From Beijerinckiaceae bacterium (GTDB taxonomy: Bacteria > Pseudomonadota > Alphaproteobacteria > Rhizobiales > Beijerinckiaceae): a stretch of DNA of 64,000 nucleotides. Positions 26,872 through 34,623 of this stretch are shown one piece after another (the stretch's first letter is position 1; the number at the start of each line of letters is the position of its first letter). The stretch is from positions 1-64,000 of the forward strand of contig CANGBX010000007.1 in the NCBI GenBank assembly GCA_947452455.1. The letters run 5' to 3'. The notes under the pieces are model-generated. The model made no database searches. It was not told the origin of the DNA and saw nothing but the letters and a program-made list of their open reading frames with translations. The position numbers and the translations under genes were made by a program.

Positions 26872-26925
26872 GGTGGCCAGACCCCGTCAGGTGATCCGGC
26901 TTTTATGTTAGTTGGAGATTTGCTT
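26872..26925. repeat. Direct repeat unit A (second of two)
   Basis: Imperfect copy of 26742-26795, sharing GGTGGCCAG, CCCC, CAGGT/GAGGT, ATCCG and TTATGTTAGTTG. A frame in the first copy (minus strand RITSWGLAT) is broken by a stop in this copy (RIT-stop-RGLAT), so the second is non-coding. Confidence 0.65.
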
Positions 26926-26984
26926 GAGGTGCTTGGGTTTGGTGGCGCTAGGCCGACCGGGGTTTTCAGGGTCCACGAAGCGGT

Positions 26985-27118
26985 GGCTGAAGGTGCATGT
27001 GGGCCTTTCTCTCGGACCTCAAAAAGGTTCGGTAAAGGTGGTAGCGCCTCCCCGCAACCAAATCCTAAAAGGCACACATCAAACCGCCCCGATGCAGAAA
27101 TGCGCGGGGCGTTTTTTG
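26985..27118 (+). repeat. tRNA-fMet 3'-end/terminator repeat, copy 3 (long form)
   Basis: Contains TCCCCGCAACCAAATCCT at 27049 and a terminator stem CGCCCCG/CGGGGCG followed by TTTTTT (27083-27117). The 65 bases before the core (GGCTGAAGGTGCATGTGG ... AAAAAGGTTCGGTA) are shared with copy 4, so copies 3 and 4 form a subtype. It lies between two divergent genes, where neither needs a terminator. The whole spacer 26658-27260 otherwise holds only the repeats above. Confidence 0.82.
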
Positions 27119-27260
27119 TCATGATGAGTGCTAATCTCGGTGTCTGGCGCGTTCTATCTTGGGGCGCCGCTTCAATCACAAAGTATTATTATATCACATC
27201 CGATGTCGATTATCTGCGAGGGGCAGTGGCTCTCACCGCTTGGGTCAAGAGAAAGTCGGG

Positions 27261-27881
27261 ATGCAAATGGGCTTGTCTCATCAATATGTTTTTGAGTTTT
27301 TTATTGCGAGTTTACTCATTGAGCTGACACCCGGCCCCAACATGGCCTATCTGGCTGCGGTTGGTTTGCGCCAAGGGCGGCGTGCTGGCTATTTTGCTGT
27401 TGTGGGTATTGGGCTTGGGCATGTTGTGGTTGGTGTCATCACAGCCATCGGGCTCTCTGAGTTGATCATTCAGGTTCCTAGCCTTTACACAGCCTTGCGT
27501 TGGTCTGGTGTTGCTTATCTTTGTTATCTGGCTTGGGAGGCGTGGCAAAATGCAGATGACAAAGCAGGAGATGTCGCTCAGTCAGGGCGCGATTACATGG
27601 TCAAAGGATTTGTGACCAACATTCTCAATCCGAAACTTTATATTTTTTATATTTCTGTTCTTCCCACCTTTGTCGATTTGAAATCGAGTGTTGCACCACA
27701 GGTCATCACATTGACGATGATCTATGTCTTCACTGCAACGGCTGTTCATTTCACCATTGTCGCGGCGGCTGGTGTGCTGCAGCCGTTTTTTGTTGAAGGG
27801 AAAATCAGAACCTATTCAGCCAGGATTTTCGCCTTGGCCTTGTTGGTTATTGCGGGTTGGGTCGCGTGGGGTGCTGGATAA
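27261..27881 (+). CDS. LysE/RhtB-family amino-acid exporter
   Basis: A 206-residue inner-membrane protein with about six hydrophobic segments. The family signature is ASLLIELTPGPNMAYLAAVG near the N-terminus, followed by GxxG-type segment AGYFAVVGIGLGH and the NILNPK motif (FVTNILNPKLYIFYI). Length is typical. The ATG at 27261 is chosen because the frame upstream to 27159 is hydrophilic and untypical; the ATG at 27267 is an alternative. It probably exports small amino acids or their derivatives. It converges on the CHAD gene. Confidence 0.88.
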   Translation: MQMGLSHQYVFEFFIASLLIELTPGPNMAYLAAVGLRQGRRAGYFAVVGIGLGHVVVGVITAIGLSELIIQVPSLYTALRWSGVAYLCYLAWEAWQNADDKAGDVAQSGRDYMVKGFVTNILNPKLYIFYISVLPTFVDLKSSVAPQVITLTMIYVFTATAVHFTIVAAAGVLQPFFVEGKIRTYSARIFALALLVIAGWVAWGAG

Positions 27882-27966
27882 ATGCTTATAAAAAGGGAGG
27901 GTTTCAGGCGGGCTCAAGGCGGCAGGAAGCGCTCAGGGCATTCTCCGGATTTTATAATATGCGTTT

Positions 27967-29547
27967 CTAGTCCCAAAAAATCTTATGTGTCTTGAGCTGC
28001 TTCCAGGTCTTTTCAAGTCTCTTGTCAGCCTCTGCGCTTTGATATGCGTGCCAGCCGATAACAAATCCGGCGGAGCCAGTAAATTCACCTGATGCAAAAG
28101 GTTTGATGCGTTCCAGCATGATTTGCGCATTAGCAAGATCATTCTGCAGGCCAAGGATTTCTTGTAATTCGGAAAGATCTGTCAGCCATGACTTGCGTGT
28201 TTTTGTGGATCCAAACAGGCCGCCGAAAAGCGCTGCATTGTAGCGCAGATTTTTTAATGCGATCCGGAATTCATGCCGCTCTTCATCTGATTTTTGCAGC
28301 AAATCTTTGCCGCGTTTGCGCGCGCGCTGCATGAGGAGATTGAGTGTGTCGCGGGCGTAATTTTCAGTGGGCTGTGAAAGAGTGGCAAAATGTGCGTCTG
28401 TTCCATCAATGCGCCAAGCCCTTTGAAGAACAAAGGCCTGAAGGTCGAGGATGAATGTCAGATTTGCCTCTGATTCGATGATCTCAGCGGCTTTTGCATA
28501 GGATTCCGAACGGAAGCGATCAAGCCCGCTTTTCAAGACGTCTGCATCGGCAGGCCGATATCGATGTGCGAGTGCTTCACCAAAGGCGAGTTGATAAAAA
28601 GCATCGCAATCGCGCGCATCTCCGAGACCTGTTGCGAGATCGCGCGCGCGATCTGCAAACATGCGGAATCCTGTTTCAGGAAAGCTCTTGCTGAATATTT
28701 TAAGAGCCGCGCGCAGTCGCCTCAAACCAACGCGCATTTGATGCACGGAATGGGGCGAGCGTTCTTCCCGAAAAGGATGGAGGTAATCTAAGTAATGCTG
28801 CAGGCAATCTGTCAGGACAATGGTGATGGCCTTGTCGAGCGGGGTTCCTGAGGTCATCTCTTCAGGTTTTGCGCGCCTCGTGGGTATGGCAAGACCGGCA
28901 AGTACAGCGCAACGCTCGGCCTTGCTGATCGTTTCCAGTTTGAGCTTTGCTTCAAGCGCAATTTTCTTGGCCCATTCGATGGCGTCAGCGCCTGCCCCAG
29001 ATTTGAGCTCAATCTCTACCTCGTGAAGAGGGTGCGTCTTATTTCCGGCCAAAAATGTGCCGCTATCGATCGCAATTTCGATTGTGCTGCGCCCTGTATT
29101 CACTTCGATTGTCTTGCGGCGAAAATCTGTCGCATAGCGCTCGACCAGTGGAACGCCCCGCGTAATTTTTTTGATAAGTTCTTGAATCTCGAGATCGAAG
29201 CTTGCGAGGTCAAAACCATTCGGGCCGGCCGGAATTTCAACTTCACGGCGCAGAAATGTTGACGTGCTTTGCAAGGCGGGCGCTTTGAAAGTCATCACCC
29301 CGCGCCCGCGCCCCGTTTTACGCAAACGCAGGCTGATGCCGTTTTGCAAGAGCAGTCCCTGTGCCGTGTCGTAATAGACAGTCACAAGATGTCGTGCGCG
29401 AGAGACCGGGTGGCCGCTGAGGCAGGCGAGAAGAGGTATGCGGCGTAACCCTGCCGCATCAGTCGTGAATTTGAGCTCAAACTCTACCGCGTGAGCCGCG
29501 GCCGGATGCGCTTGTTCGTCTTTTGATTGAGATAAAATATCAGCCAT
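27967..29547 (-). CDS. CYTH and CHAD domain protein (polyphosphate/triphosphate related)
   Basis: A 526-residue two-domain protein. The N-terminal CYTH domain (about 20-215) begins with the E-x-E-x-K motif in AVEFELKFTTD, typical of triphosphate tunnel enzymes. The C-terminal CHAD domain (about 235-520) is a helical His/Arg-rich domain (SVHQMRVGLRRLRAALK) known to bind polyphosphate. A PhoB-like site lies upstream of the start. With ppk2, phn and btaAB nearby it probably takes part in polyphosphate or triphosphate metabolism under phosphate limitation, which is inference. Confidence 0.9.
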   Translation of the reverse strand: MADILSQSKDEQAHPAAAHAVEFELKFTTDAAGLRRIPLLACLSGHPVSRARHLVTVYYDTAQGLLLQNGISLRLRKTGRGRGVMTFKAPALQSTSTFLRREVEIPAGPNGFDLASFDLEIQELIKKITRGVPLVERYATDFRRKTIEVNTGRSTIEIAIDSGTFLAGNKTHPLHEVEIELKSGAGADAIEWAKKIALEAKLKLETISKAERCAVLAGLAIPTRRAKPEEMTSGTPLDKAITIVLTDCLQHYLDYLHPFREERSPHSVHQMRVGLRRLRAALKIFSKSFPETGFRMFADRARDLATGLGDARDCDAFYQLAFGEALAHRYRPADADVLKSGLDRFRSESYAKAAEIIESEANLTFILDLQAFVLQRAWRIDGTDAHFATLSQPTENYARDTLNLLMQRARKRGKDLLQKSDEERHEFRIALKNLRYNAALFGGLFGSTKTRKSWLTDLSELQEILGLQNDLANAQIMLERIKPFASGEFTGSAGFVIGWHAYQSAEADKRLEKTWKQLKTHKIFWD

Positions 29548-29567
29548 GGATTGAGATTATGTAGATT

Positions 29568-29585
29568 GTGACAAAAATTTAACGT
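29568..29585 (-). promoter_or_regulatory. Candidate PhoB box upstream of the CHAD gene
   Basis: On the minus strand ACGTTAAATTTTTGTCAC has an intact second half (TTGTCAC) and a weaker first half at the right 11-base spacing. A second TTGTCAC at 29610-29616 points the other way, toward the NUDIX gene. The two half-sites form an inverted pair in the divergent promoter. Confidence 0.4.
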
Positions 29586-29675
29586 TATCTCGGACGGTAA
29601 ACGAATCAATTGTCACAAACTAGAGATGTTGCTTGGTTTTCTGATGGTCCATTTTTTTGAGGGAGGCGACTTGAA

Positions 29676-30113
29676 TTGAGGCAGATCGGCGCTTTGCCCC
29701 TCATCCTTTTGGAGAATGGGAAAGTAGAGGTTTACCTCGTCACATCGCGCGGGGGCCGTCGCTGGATTATTCCGAAGGGGAATCCGATGCGTGGCTTATC
29801 AGCCTGTGATGTGGCGGCGCTTGAGGCGCGCGAGGAGGCCGGCGTGATCGGCACGGTTCTTGATGCCTGCCTTGGTGAATTCACCTTGCGTGGCCGCAAC
29901 AAGAAGTGCCGTGTTTCCGTTTATCCCCTCATTGTTGAGGAAAAGCTTTTGCATTGGGATGAGGTGAGCGAGCGCAAATGGCGCCGCTGCGACCTCAAGA
30001 CCGCGCGTGGCCTTGTGGGCAGCCGCAGCTTGGCGTCTTTGCTGGGTTCCCTCAGCGCCAAGAAGGTGACGCGCCTTATGGCCGGAGCGCCCGCCGCCCG
30101 CGCACAGGCATAA
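29676..30113 (+). CDS. NUDIX hydrolase
   Basis: A 145-residue NUDIX-fold protein of the diphosphoinositol-polyphosphate phosphohydrolase-like type (VYLVTSRGGRRWIIPKGNP). The Nudix box reads GNPMRGLSACDVAALEAREEAGV. The core EAREEAG is kept, but Leu stands where the first box Glu is usual and Leu precedes the EAREE. The start is a TTG at 29676 behind GGGAGG; no ATG fits. It is divergent from the CHAD gene, and both may act on polyphosphorylated substrates, which is inference. Confidence 0.83.
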   Translation: MRQIGALPLILLENGKVEVYLVTSRGGRRWIIPKGNPMRGLSACDVAALEAREEAGVIGTVLDACLGEFTLRGRNKKCRVSVYPLIVEEKLLHWDEVSERKWRRCDLKTARGLVGSRSLASLLGSLSAKKVTRLMAGAPAARAQA

Positions 30114-30120
30114 TTTCCAT

Positions 30121-30138
30121 CTGACACGTAATTGTCAT
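30121..30138 (+). promoter_or_regulatory. PhoB box upstream of btaA
   Basis: CTGACACGTAATTGTCAT matches the alphaproteobacterial PhoB site (two 7-base repeats like CTGTCAY, 11 bases apart). It lies 45 bases before the btaA start. PhoB control of btaAB is known in Sinorhizobium meliloti, which supports the call. Confidence 0.7.
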
Positions 30139-30182
30139 GCGACCCTGTTACGCGCCAGCCAGTCTTGGCTTGGGGTCGTAAC

Positions 30183-31433
30183 ATGGATTCGTCGGGTCTA
30201 GGGGCCAGTCAGTCGCGCGCCGCTCTTGCGGCAGCCGTACATCGTAATGATGCACTCTCCTCTGAGGGCATGCTGGAGCGTTTGTTCACACTCCTCTTCA
30301 GTGGTCTGGTTTATCCGCAGATCTGGGAAGATCCTGTCGTGGATATGGATGCTTTGTGTATCCGCAAGACAGACCGGATTGTCGCCATTGCGTCTGGCGG
30401 CTGTAATGTCGCGAGCTATCTGACGGCGCAGCCAGAAAAAATTACAGCTGTCGATCTCAATGCAAGCCATGTGGCGCTCAATCGCCTGAAGCTGACTGCG
30501 ATCAAGCACATGCCTGATCACCGCGCCTTTCATCGCTTCTTTGCGAAGGCCGCTGACCCCCGCAATGTCGAGGCTTACCAAAACTTTCTCGCACCTCATC
30601 TTGATGGTGCGTCGCGCAACTATTGGGAAAAGCGCGATCTGATCGGGCGTCCGCGCATTGCGCGCTTTGCTCGCGGTTTTTACCGCTACGGCCTTTTGGG
30701 CACTTTCATCGGCATGACGCATATGGTCTGCCGCCTGCATGGCGTGGATTTGCGTAAAGTGCTCGAGGCGCAAACGCTGGAAGAGCAAAAAGCTGCTTTT
30801 GAGAAATATCTGAAGCCGCTGTTTGAAAGCCGGTTGATCCGCTTTCTGGCCAGCCAGCCAGCCTCGCTTTACGGGCTTGGCATTCCGCCTGCGCAATATC
30901 GCGCGCTCGCCGCAGATCATCCCGATGGCATGATTGGCGCTTTGCGTGCGCGGGTGCAAAAACTCGCCTGCGATTTTCCCTTCAAGGAAAATTACTTCGC
31001 TTGGCAGGCTTTTGGTCGCTCCTATGGATCAGATGCTCATGCACCTGTGCCGCCCTATTTGCAGGTCGAGAATTTCCAGACCATTCGCAATTGCGCCGAT
31101 CGCGTCGATGTGCGTCAGGTGTCCATGACGGATTTTCTGGCTAGCGAGCCGGCCTCCAGCATGGATTGCTATGTGCTGCTCGATGCGCAGGATTGGATGA
31201 ATGATGCCGATCTCAATGCGCTCTGGTCGCAGATCACCCGTACCGCACGCCCCGGTTCGCGTGTGATCTTCCGCACGGCAGCGAATGAAAAACTTTTGCC
31301 GGGCCGTGTCAGCGACGAGATCCTGCGCCATTGGAAGCGCAAAGATGCGCGCTCCGACATTCTCCATGCGCGCGACCGTTCGGCCATTTACGGGGCATTT
31401 CATCTTTATGAACTGCGGGAGAAGCCACAATGA
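30183..31433 (+). CDS. btaA: S-adenosylmethionine:diacylglycerol 3-amino-3-carboxypropyl transferase BtaA
   Basis: A 416-residue BtaA (DUF3419 family) that moves the 3-amino-3-carboxypropyl group of S-adenosylmethionine to diacylglycerol. This is the first step of the phosphorus-free betaine lipid DGTS. Typical segments are LSGLVYPQIWEDP-like LFSGLVYPQIWEDPVVDMDA, ASGGCNVASYL and AVDLNASHVALNRLKL near 80-110. The ATG at 30183 is 45 bases after a PhoB box. The btaB gene overlaps its stop by four bases. Under phosphate starvation the lipid replaces phospholipids in the membrane. Confidence 0.95.
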   Translation: MDSSGLGASQSRAALAAAVHRNDALSSEGMLERLFTLLFSGLVYPQIWEDPVVDMDALCIRKTDRIVAIASGGCNVASYLTAQPEKITAVDLNASHVALNRLKLTAIKHMPDHRAFHRFFAKAADPRNVEAYQNFLAPHLDGASRNYWEKRDLIGRPRIARFARGFYRYGLLGTFIGMTHMVCRLHGVDLRKVLEAQTLEEQKAAFEKYLKPLFESRLIRFLASQPASLYGLGIPPAQYRALAADHPDGMIGALRARVQKLACDFPFKENYFAWQAFGRSYGSDAHAPVPPYLQVENFQTIRNCADRVDVRQVSMTDFLASEPASSMDCYVLLDAQDWMNDADLNALWSQITRTARPGSRVIFRTAANEKLLPGRVSDEILRHWKRKDARSDILHARDRSAIYGAFHLYELREKPQ

Positions 31434-32077
31434 GCGATGCTGCTTTTGAAATGGATCGCATCTATGGCTGGCAAACCGGCCTTTATGATGTGACACGGGC
31501 CTATTATCTGCTCGGCCGTGACCGTCTCATTGAGACATTGGCGCCACCACCCGGCGCGCGTGTGTTGGAGATTGGCTGTGGCACGGGCCGCAATCTCATC
31601 CAGGCCATGCATCGCTGGCCGGATGCGCGTCTGTTCGGGATTGATATTTCCCGCGTCATGCTGACCAAGGCGCGTCGCAGCGTTCTGGCGGCTGGCGGCA
31701 TTGACCACATCAGCATTGCTCACGGTGATGCCACTTGTTTTGATCCGGTCGAGACCTTTGGCGCTGCCAATTTCCAGCGGATTTATTTCTCCTACACTTT
31801 GTCCATGATCCCCAATTGGATCGAGGCGCTTGATCATGCAGCACAGATGTTGCCGGCTGGCGGCGCGCTGCTCGTGGCCGATTTTGGTGATCAGCGGGGC
31901 CTGCCGCTTTGGTTCCGTAAAATATTGCGGGTCTGGCTCTCGATCTTCCACGTGACACCGCGTGATGATTTCGAGCCCGTCTTGCAGGCTCTTGCGAAGG
32001 CGCGGGGTTTGAACTGCGAATTTATCTCGCTCTATCGCGGCTATAGCTTTCTGGCAGCGCTGCGCCGACCGTTGTGA
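31430..32077 (+). CDS. btaB: Diacylglyceryl-homoserine N-methyltransferase BtaB
   Basis: A 215-residue class I methyltransferase with the SAM motif VLEIGCGTGRNLIQAM at about 44-59. It contains YGWQTGLYDVTRAYYLLGRD at the start, a hallmark of BtaB. It would add three methyl groups to the homoserine headgroup made by BtaA, giving DGTS. It is translationally coupled to btaA (ATGA overlap) and to the GNAT gene downstream (GTGA). Confidence 0.94.
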   Translation: MSDAAFEMDRIYGWQTGLYDVTRAYYLLGRDRLIETLAPPPGARVLEIGCGTGRNLIQAMHRWPDARLFGIDISRVMLTKARRSVLAAGGIDHISIAHGDATCFDPVETFGAANFQRIYFSYTLSMIPNWIEALDHAAQMLPAGGALLVADFGDQRGLPLWFRKILRVWLSIFHVTPRDDFEPVLQALAKARGLNCEFISLYRGYSFLAALRRPL

Positions 32078-32079
32078 AC

Positions 32080-32520
32080 ATGCTCAAAATTCGTGAAGCC
32101 CAGCCAGATGATATGGCAGAGGTCTTGCGCCTCTATGCCCAGCCCGATTTTGATGACGGAAAGGTTTTGCCGCTCGAAGAGGCAAAGGCGCTTTATGCAC
32201 GCTTTTTTGATTATCCCGATTATCGGATTTATTTGGCAGAGGTTGACGGCCGTGTAGTTGGCACATTTGCCTTGTTGGTCATGCTCAATCTTGGTCATTG
32301 CGGCGCGCCTTCGGCAATTATCGAAGACGTGGTGGTTGATCCTGATTTGCAGGGGCGCGGCTTTGGTCGCGACATGATGCTGGCAGCCATGGATATGGCG
32401 CGAGATAAGAAGTGCTACAAATTAGTGCTGTCATCCAATGCGCGGCGTGTGCGTGCGCATTCCTTTTACGAAAGCCTTGGCTTCCAGCGTCACGGCGTGA
32501 GTTTTCACGTTACGCTTTGA
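32080..32520 (+). CDS. GNAT-family N-acetyltransferase (PhnO-like)
   Basis: A 146-residue GNAT protein. The acetyl-CoA site is VVVDPDLQGRGFGRDM (Q/R-x-x-G-x-G/A type), and RAHSFYESLGFQRHG is the usual C-terminal motif. The layout, including YRIYLAEVDGRVVG and SSNARRVRAH, resembles aminoalkylphosphonate acetyltransferase PhnO, but similarity by eye does not prove that. It follows btaB directly (the alternative GTG start at 32074 overlaps the btaB stop). Its 3' end overlaps the convergent PhnM-like gene by 11 bases. Confidence 0.78.
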   Translation: MLKIREAQPDDMAEVLRLYAQPDFDDGKVLPLEEAKALYARFFDYPDYRIYLAEVDGRVVGTFALLVMLNLGHCGAPSAIIEDVVVDPDLQGRGFGRDMMLAAMDMARDKKCYKLVLSSNARRVRAHSFYESLGFQRHGVSFHVTL

Positions 32521-33649
32521 GACGTGTCCAATCGGACAGGTAAGCGATGTCGCCATTGGCAATTGTGGCAACGAGGCGCGGACCATCAGCCTGCGGATCC
32601 ACCAGAATCAGATCCGCGCGTTTGCCAAGTTCAATTGTGCCGCGATCTGCCAGTCCCAAAGCGCGAGCCGGATTTTCGCTGACAAGGGCCCATGCCTTTT
32701 CGAAGGGCAGCCGTTTATCGCGCGCGAGGCGGAAGGGCGCTTCGAGAAGGGCGGGGTAGTAGTAGTCCGAGGCGAGGATGGTGCAGTTGCCCTTTTGCGC
32801 CATGTCGGCCGCCGTCGGGCATCCTGTATGCGAGCCGCCGCGCACCACATTGGGAGCACCAAAGACTGTTTCCTTACCGTCCTTTCCTGCCAATGCGGCG
32901 ACTTGATCTGTCGTCGGGAATTCGCTGATCATGCAGCCGAGCCCGCTGAAAAAGGCATGGTCTTCGGCATGGCGGTCGTCATGCGAGAGAAGCGGTATGC
33001 CTTTGCGCCGTGCGGCTTCGGCAAGACGCGTGATGGATGCGGGCACTTCGGCTTCACGCGCCAAAGTGCGCTCAATCAGCGCCATGAATTCAACTTCGGT
33101 GAGGCCGGAGCGGGCGACCATCTCACGCAATTTAGAGGCTTTGATCGGCTTGCCGAGCACAATGCCTCGCATGTGATCATTGAAGGCCAGCGCGTCGACA
33201 AGGCCCTCTGCTATCCAGCTCAGGGTCTCTTTCTCGCCCGCCAGATTGAACGCTTCGTGGCGCAAGTGAAAGCGCATGTCGCAGGCCGTGCGGCCGCGCA
33301 AGTCCGCAATCATGAAAGCAAGAGCGCGGGCATTTTCAATGCGGCGCAGGCCTGTCTCCCAAGACGAGGTTACGCCGTGATAGGCCGTGGTAATTCCATT
33401 GGCGACCAATTGCCGGTCGGTGTCGCGCATGGCGAGTCCGAGATCAAAGGCGACATTCGGGCGCGGCATGATCTGTCGTTCAAAAGCATCGCCATGAATG
33501 TCGATCATGCCCGGCAAAATCATCAGGCCTGTGGCATCAAGTCGCGCAGGTCTGTTGGCCTCTTTGGCAATGAGGCTATCGGCAACAAACAGGCACTCAT
33601 GACGCCAACCCGCAGGCGTCAAAACTTTTCCAGACACGATCTCGAGCAT
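32510..33649 (-). CDS. PhnM-like amidohydrolase (second copy, apart from the C-P lyase operon)
   Basis: A 379-residue protein of the PhnM family, which removes diphosphate from alpha-D-ribose 1-methylphosphonate 5-triphosphate. The motif MIDIHGDAFERQIMPRPNV matches the PhnM segment HTDNMEKHFVPRPK but has Gly for Thr. SHDDRHAEDHAFF and PNVVRGGSHTGCPTAADMA are also typical. It is clearly diverged from the PhnM at 43730-44875. It has its own PhoB box (33688-33705) and stands divergent to phnC. A related nucleotide or phosphonate substrate is possible. Confidence 0.85.
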   Translation of the reverse strand: MLEIVSGKVLTPAGWRHECLFVADSLIAKEANRPARLDATGLMILPGMIDIHGDAFERQIMPRPNVAFDLGLAMRDTDRQLVANGITTAYHGVTSSWETGLRRIENARALAFMIADLRGRTACDMRFHLRHEAFNLAGEKETLSWIAEGLVDALAFNDHMRGIVLGKPIKASKLREMVARSGLTEVEFMALIERTLAREAEVPASITRLAEAARRKGIPLLSHDDRHAEDHAFFSGLGCMISEFPTTDQVAALAGKDGKETVFGAPNVVRGGSHTGCPTAADMAQKGNCTILASDYYYPALLEAPFRLARDKRLPFEKAWALVSENPARALGLADRGTIELGKRADLILVDPQADGPRLVATIANGDIAYLSDWTRLKA

Positions 33650-33687
33650 CGCAAACTCCTGTCAGGCCCGAGGGCTAGGCGGGAGTG

Positions 33688-33705
33688 ATGACAGTCTCGT
33701 GACGG
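33688..33705 (-). promoter_or_regulatory. PhoB box upstream of the PhnM-like gene
   Basis: Minus strand CCGTCACGAGACTGTCAT: both repeats (CCGTCAC, CTGTCAT) keep the GTCA core with exact 11-base spacing. It is 39 bases from the PhnM-like start. Confidence 0.68.
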
Positions 33706-33735
33706 AGTTTTTCACAGGGGCGCGGTCTTTCGTGA

Positions 33736-33753
33736 TTGTCACTTAACTGTCGC
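33736..33753 (+). promoter_or_regulatory. PhoB box upstream of phnC
   Basis: TTGTCACTTAACTGTCGC is a near-consensus PhoB site. A third CTGTCGC follows at 33757, making three tandem half-sites. The phnC start is 43 bases after the box. Confidence 0.72.
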
Positions 33754-33771
33754 GGGCTGTCGCTATGGGAG

Positions 33772-33783
33772 AGGTCTAGACCA
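33772..33783. promoter_or_regulatory. Candidate PhnF operator before phnC
   Basis: AGGTCTAGACCA contains the perfect palindrome GGTCTAGACC. It resembles the TGGTATAGACCA operators described for mycobacterial PhnF. It lies between the PhoB box and the phnC ribosome site, where a repressor would block transcription. Confidence 0.6.
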
Positions 33784-33795
33784 GAGGGATCATCC

Positions 33796-34596
33796 ATGCT
33801 CGCGATCGAAGGCCTGACCAAGACCTATGGCGCGTCTGCAGCTGTGCGCGACGTGTCTTTAACGATTGAACGCGGATCTTTTGTTGGCGTTATCGGGCGT
33901 TCCGGTGCTGGCAAGTCCACCCTGTTGCGCATGGTCAATCGCCTGACCGATCCCAGTGCAGGCCGCATTCTTTTTGAAGGCCGCGATGTGACGGCTTTGC
34001 AAGGTGCACAGCTGCGCGCTTGGCGCCGGTCTTGCGCGATGATCTTCCAGCAGTTCAATCTGGTGGGCCGCATGGATGTGATGACCAATGTTCTCACAGG
34101 TCGCCTGTCGCATGCGTCTCACCTGCGCTCGCTGTTGAACATGTGGAGCGATGCAGACAAGGCCATGGCTTTGGCTGCTCTTGAACAATTCGATATGGCG
34201 AGCCTGGCAGCGCGCCGTGTGGATCAGCTTTCCGGTGGTCAGCAACAGCGTGTCGCCATTTGCCGTGCACTTGTGCAAGAGCCCGATATTATTCTGGCGG
34301 ATGAGCCGATTGCATCGCTCGATCCGCGCAATACAAAAGCTGTGATGGATGCGCTGTTGCGCATCAACAAGCATTTCGGCATCACCGTTGTTTGTAATCT
34401 TCATTCTCTCGATCTCGCGCGCAGCTATTGCGACCGCCTTGTGGGCATGTCGGCAGGCCAAGTGGTCTTCGATGCTGCGCCTGAAGCGCTTACCGATGAT
34501 GTCGCGCGCAATCTTTATGGGTTGGAAGCAGGTGAAGTTCTTGAACTTGCCTCCCCCGTATCATTTCCGGCTACGACAACACCTGTCGCAGCCTGA
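33796..34596 (+). CDS. phnC: Phosphonate ABC importer ATPase PhnC
   Basis: A 266-residue PhnC. Walker [10 protein letters not shown] is at about 35-43, signature LSGGQQQR near 150, and Walker [13 protein letters not shown] near 170. The family-typical [21 protein letters not shown] follows the Q-loop. The ATG at 33796 sits behind AGAGGGAT and is preceded by a PhoB box and a PhnF-type palindrome. It heads phnCDEE, which imports phosphonates and related esters. Confidence 0.95.
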   Translation: MLAIEGLTKTYGASAAVRDVSLTIERGSFVGVIGRSGAGKSTLLRMVNRLTDPSAGRILFEGRDVTALQGAQLRAWRRSCAMIFQQFNLVGRMDVMTNVLTGRLSHASHLRSLLNMWSDADKAMALAALEQFDMASLAARRVDQLSGGQQQRVAICRALVQEPDIILADEPIASLDPRNTKAVMDALLRINKHFGITVVCNLHSLDLARSYCDRLVGMSAGQVVFDAAPEALTDDVARNLYGLEAGEVLELASPVSFPATTTPVAA

Positions 34597-34623
34597 AAGC
34601 TTCTGTCACCACGGAGAAATCGG

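Noticed and set aside
26742-26925. Tandem riboswitch (glycine, ZTP or SAM-II type) before the SDR operon
   Set aside because: The repeats lack the conserved cores of these aptamers; the short similarity CCACCGGGGAG to ZTP aptamers is not backed by other elements, and one copy fits a broken coding frame better.
30198-30959. A 253-codon minus-strand frame opposite btaA
   Set aside because: No motif, and btaA in the same place is certain.
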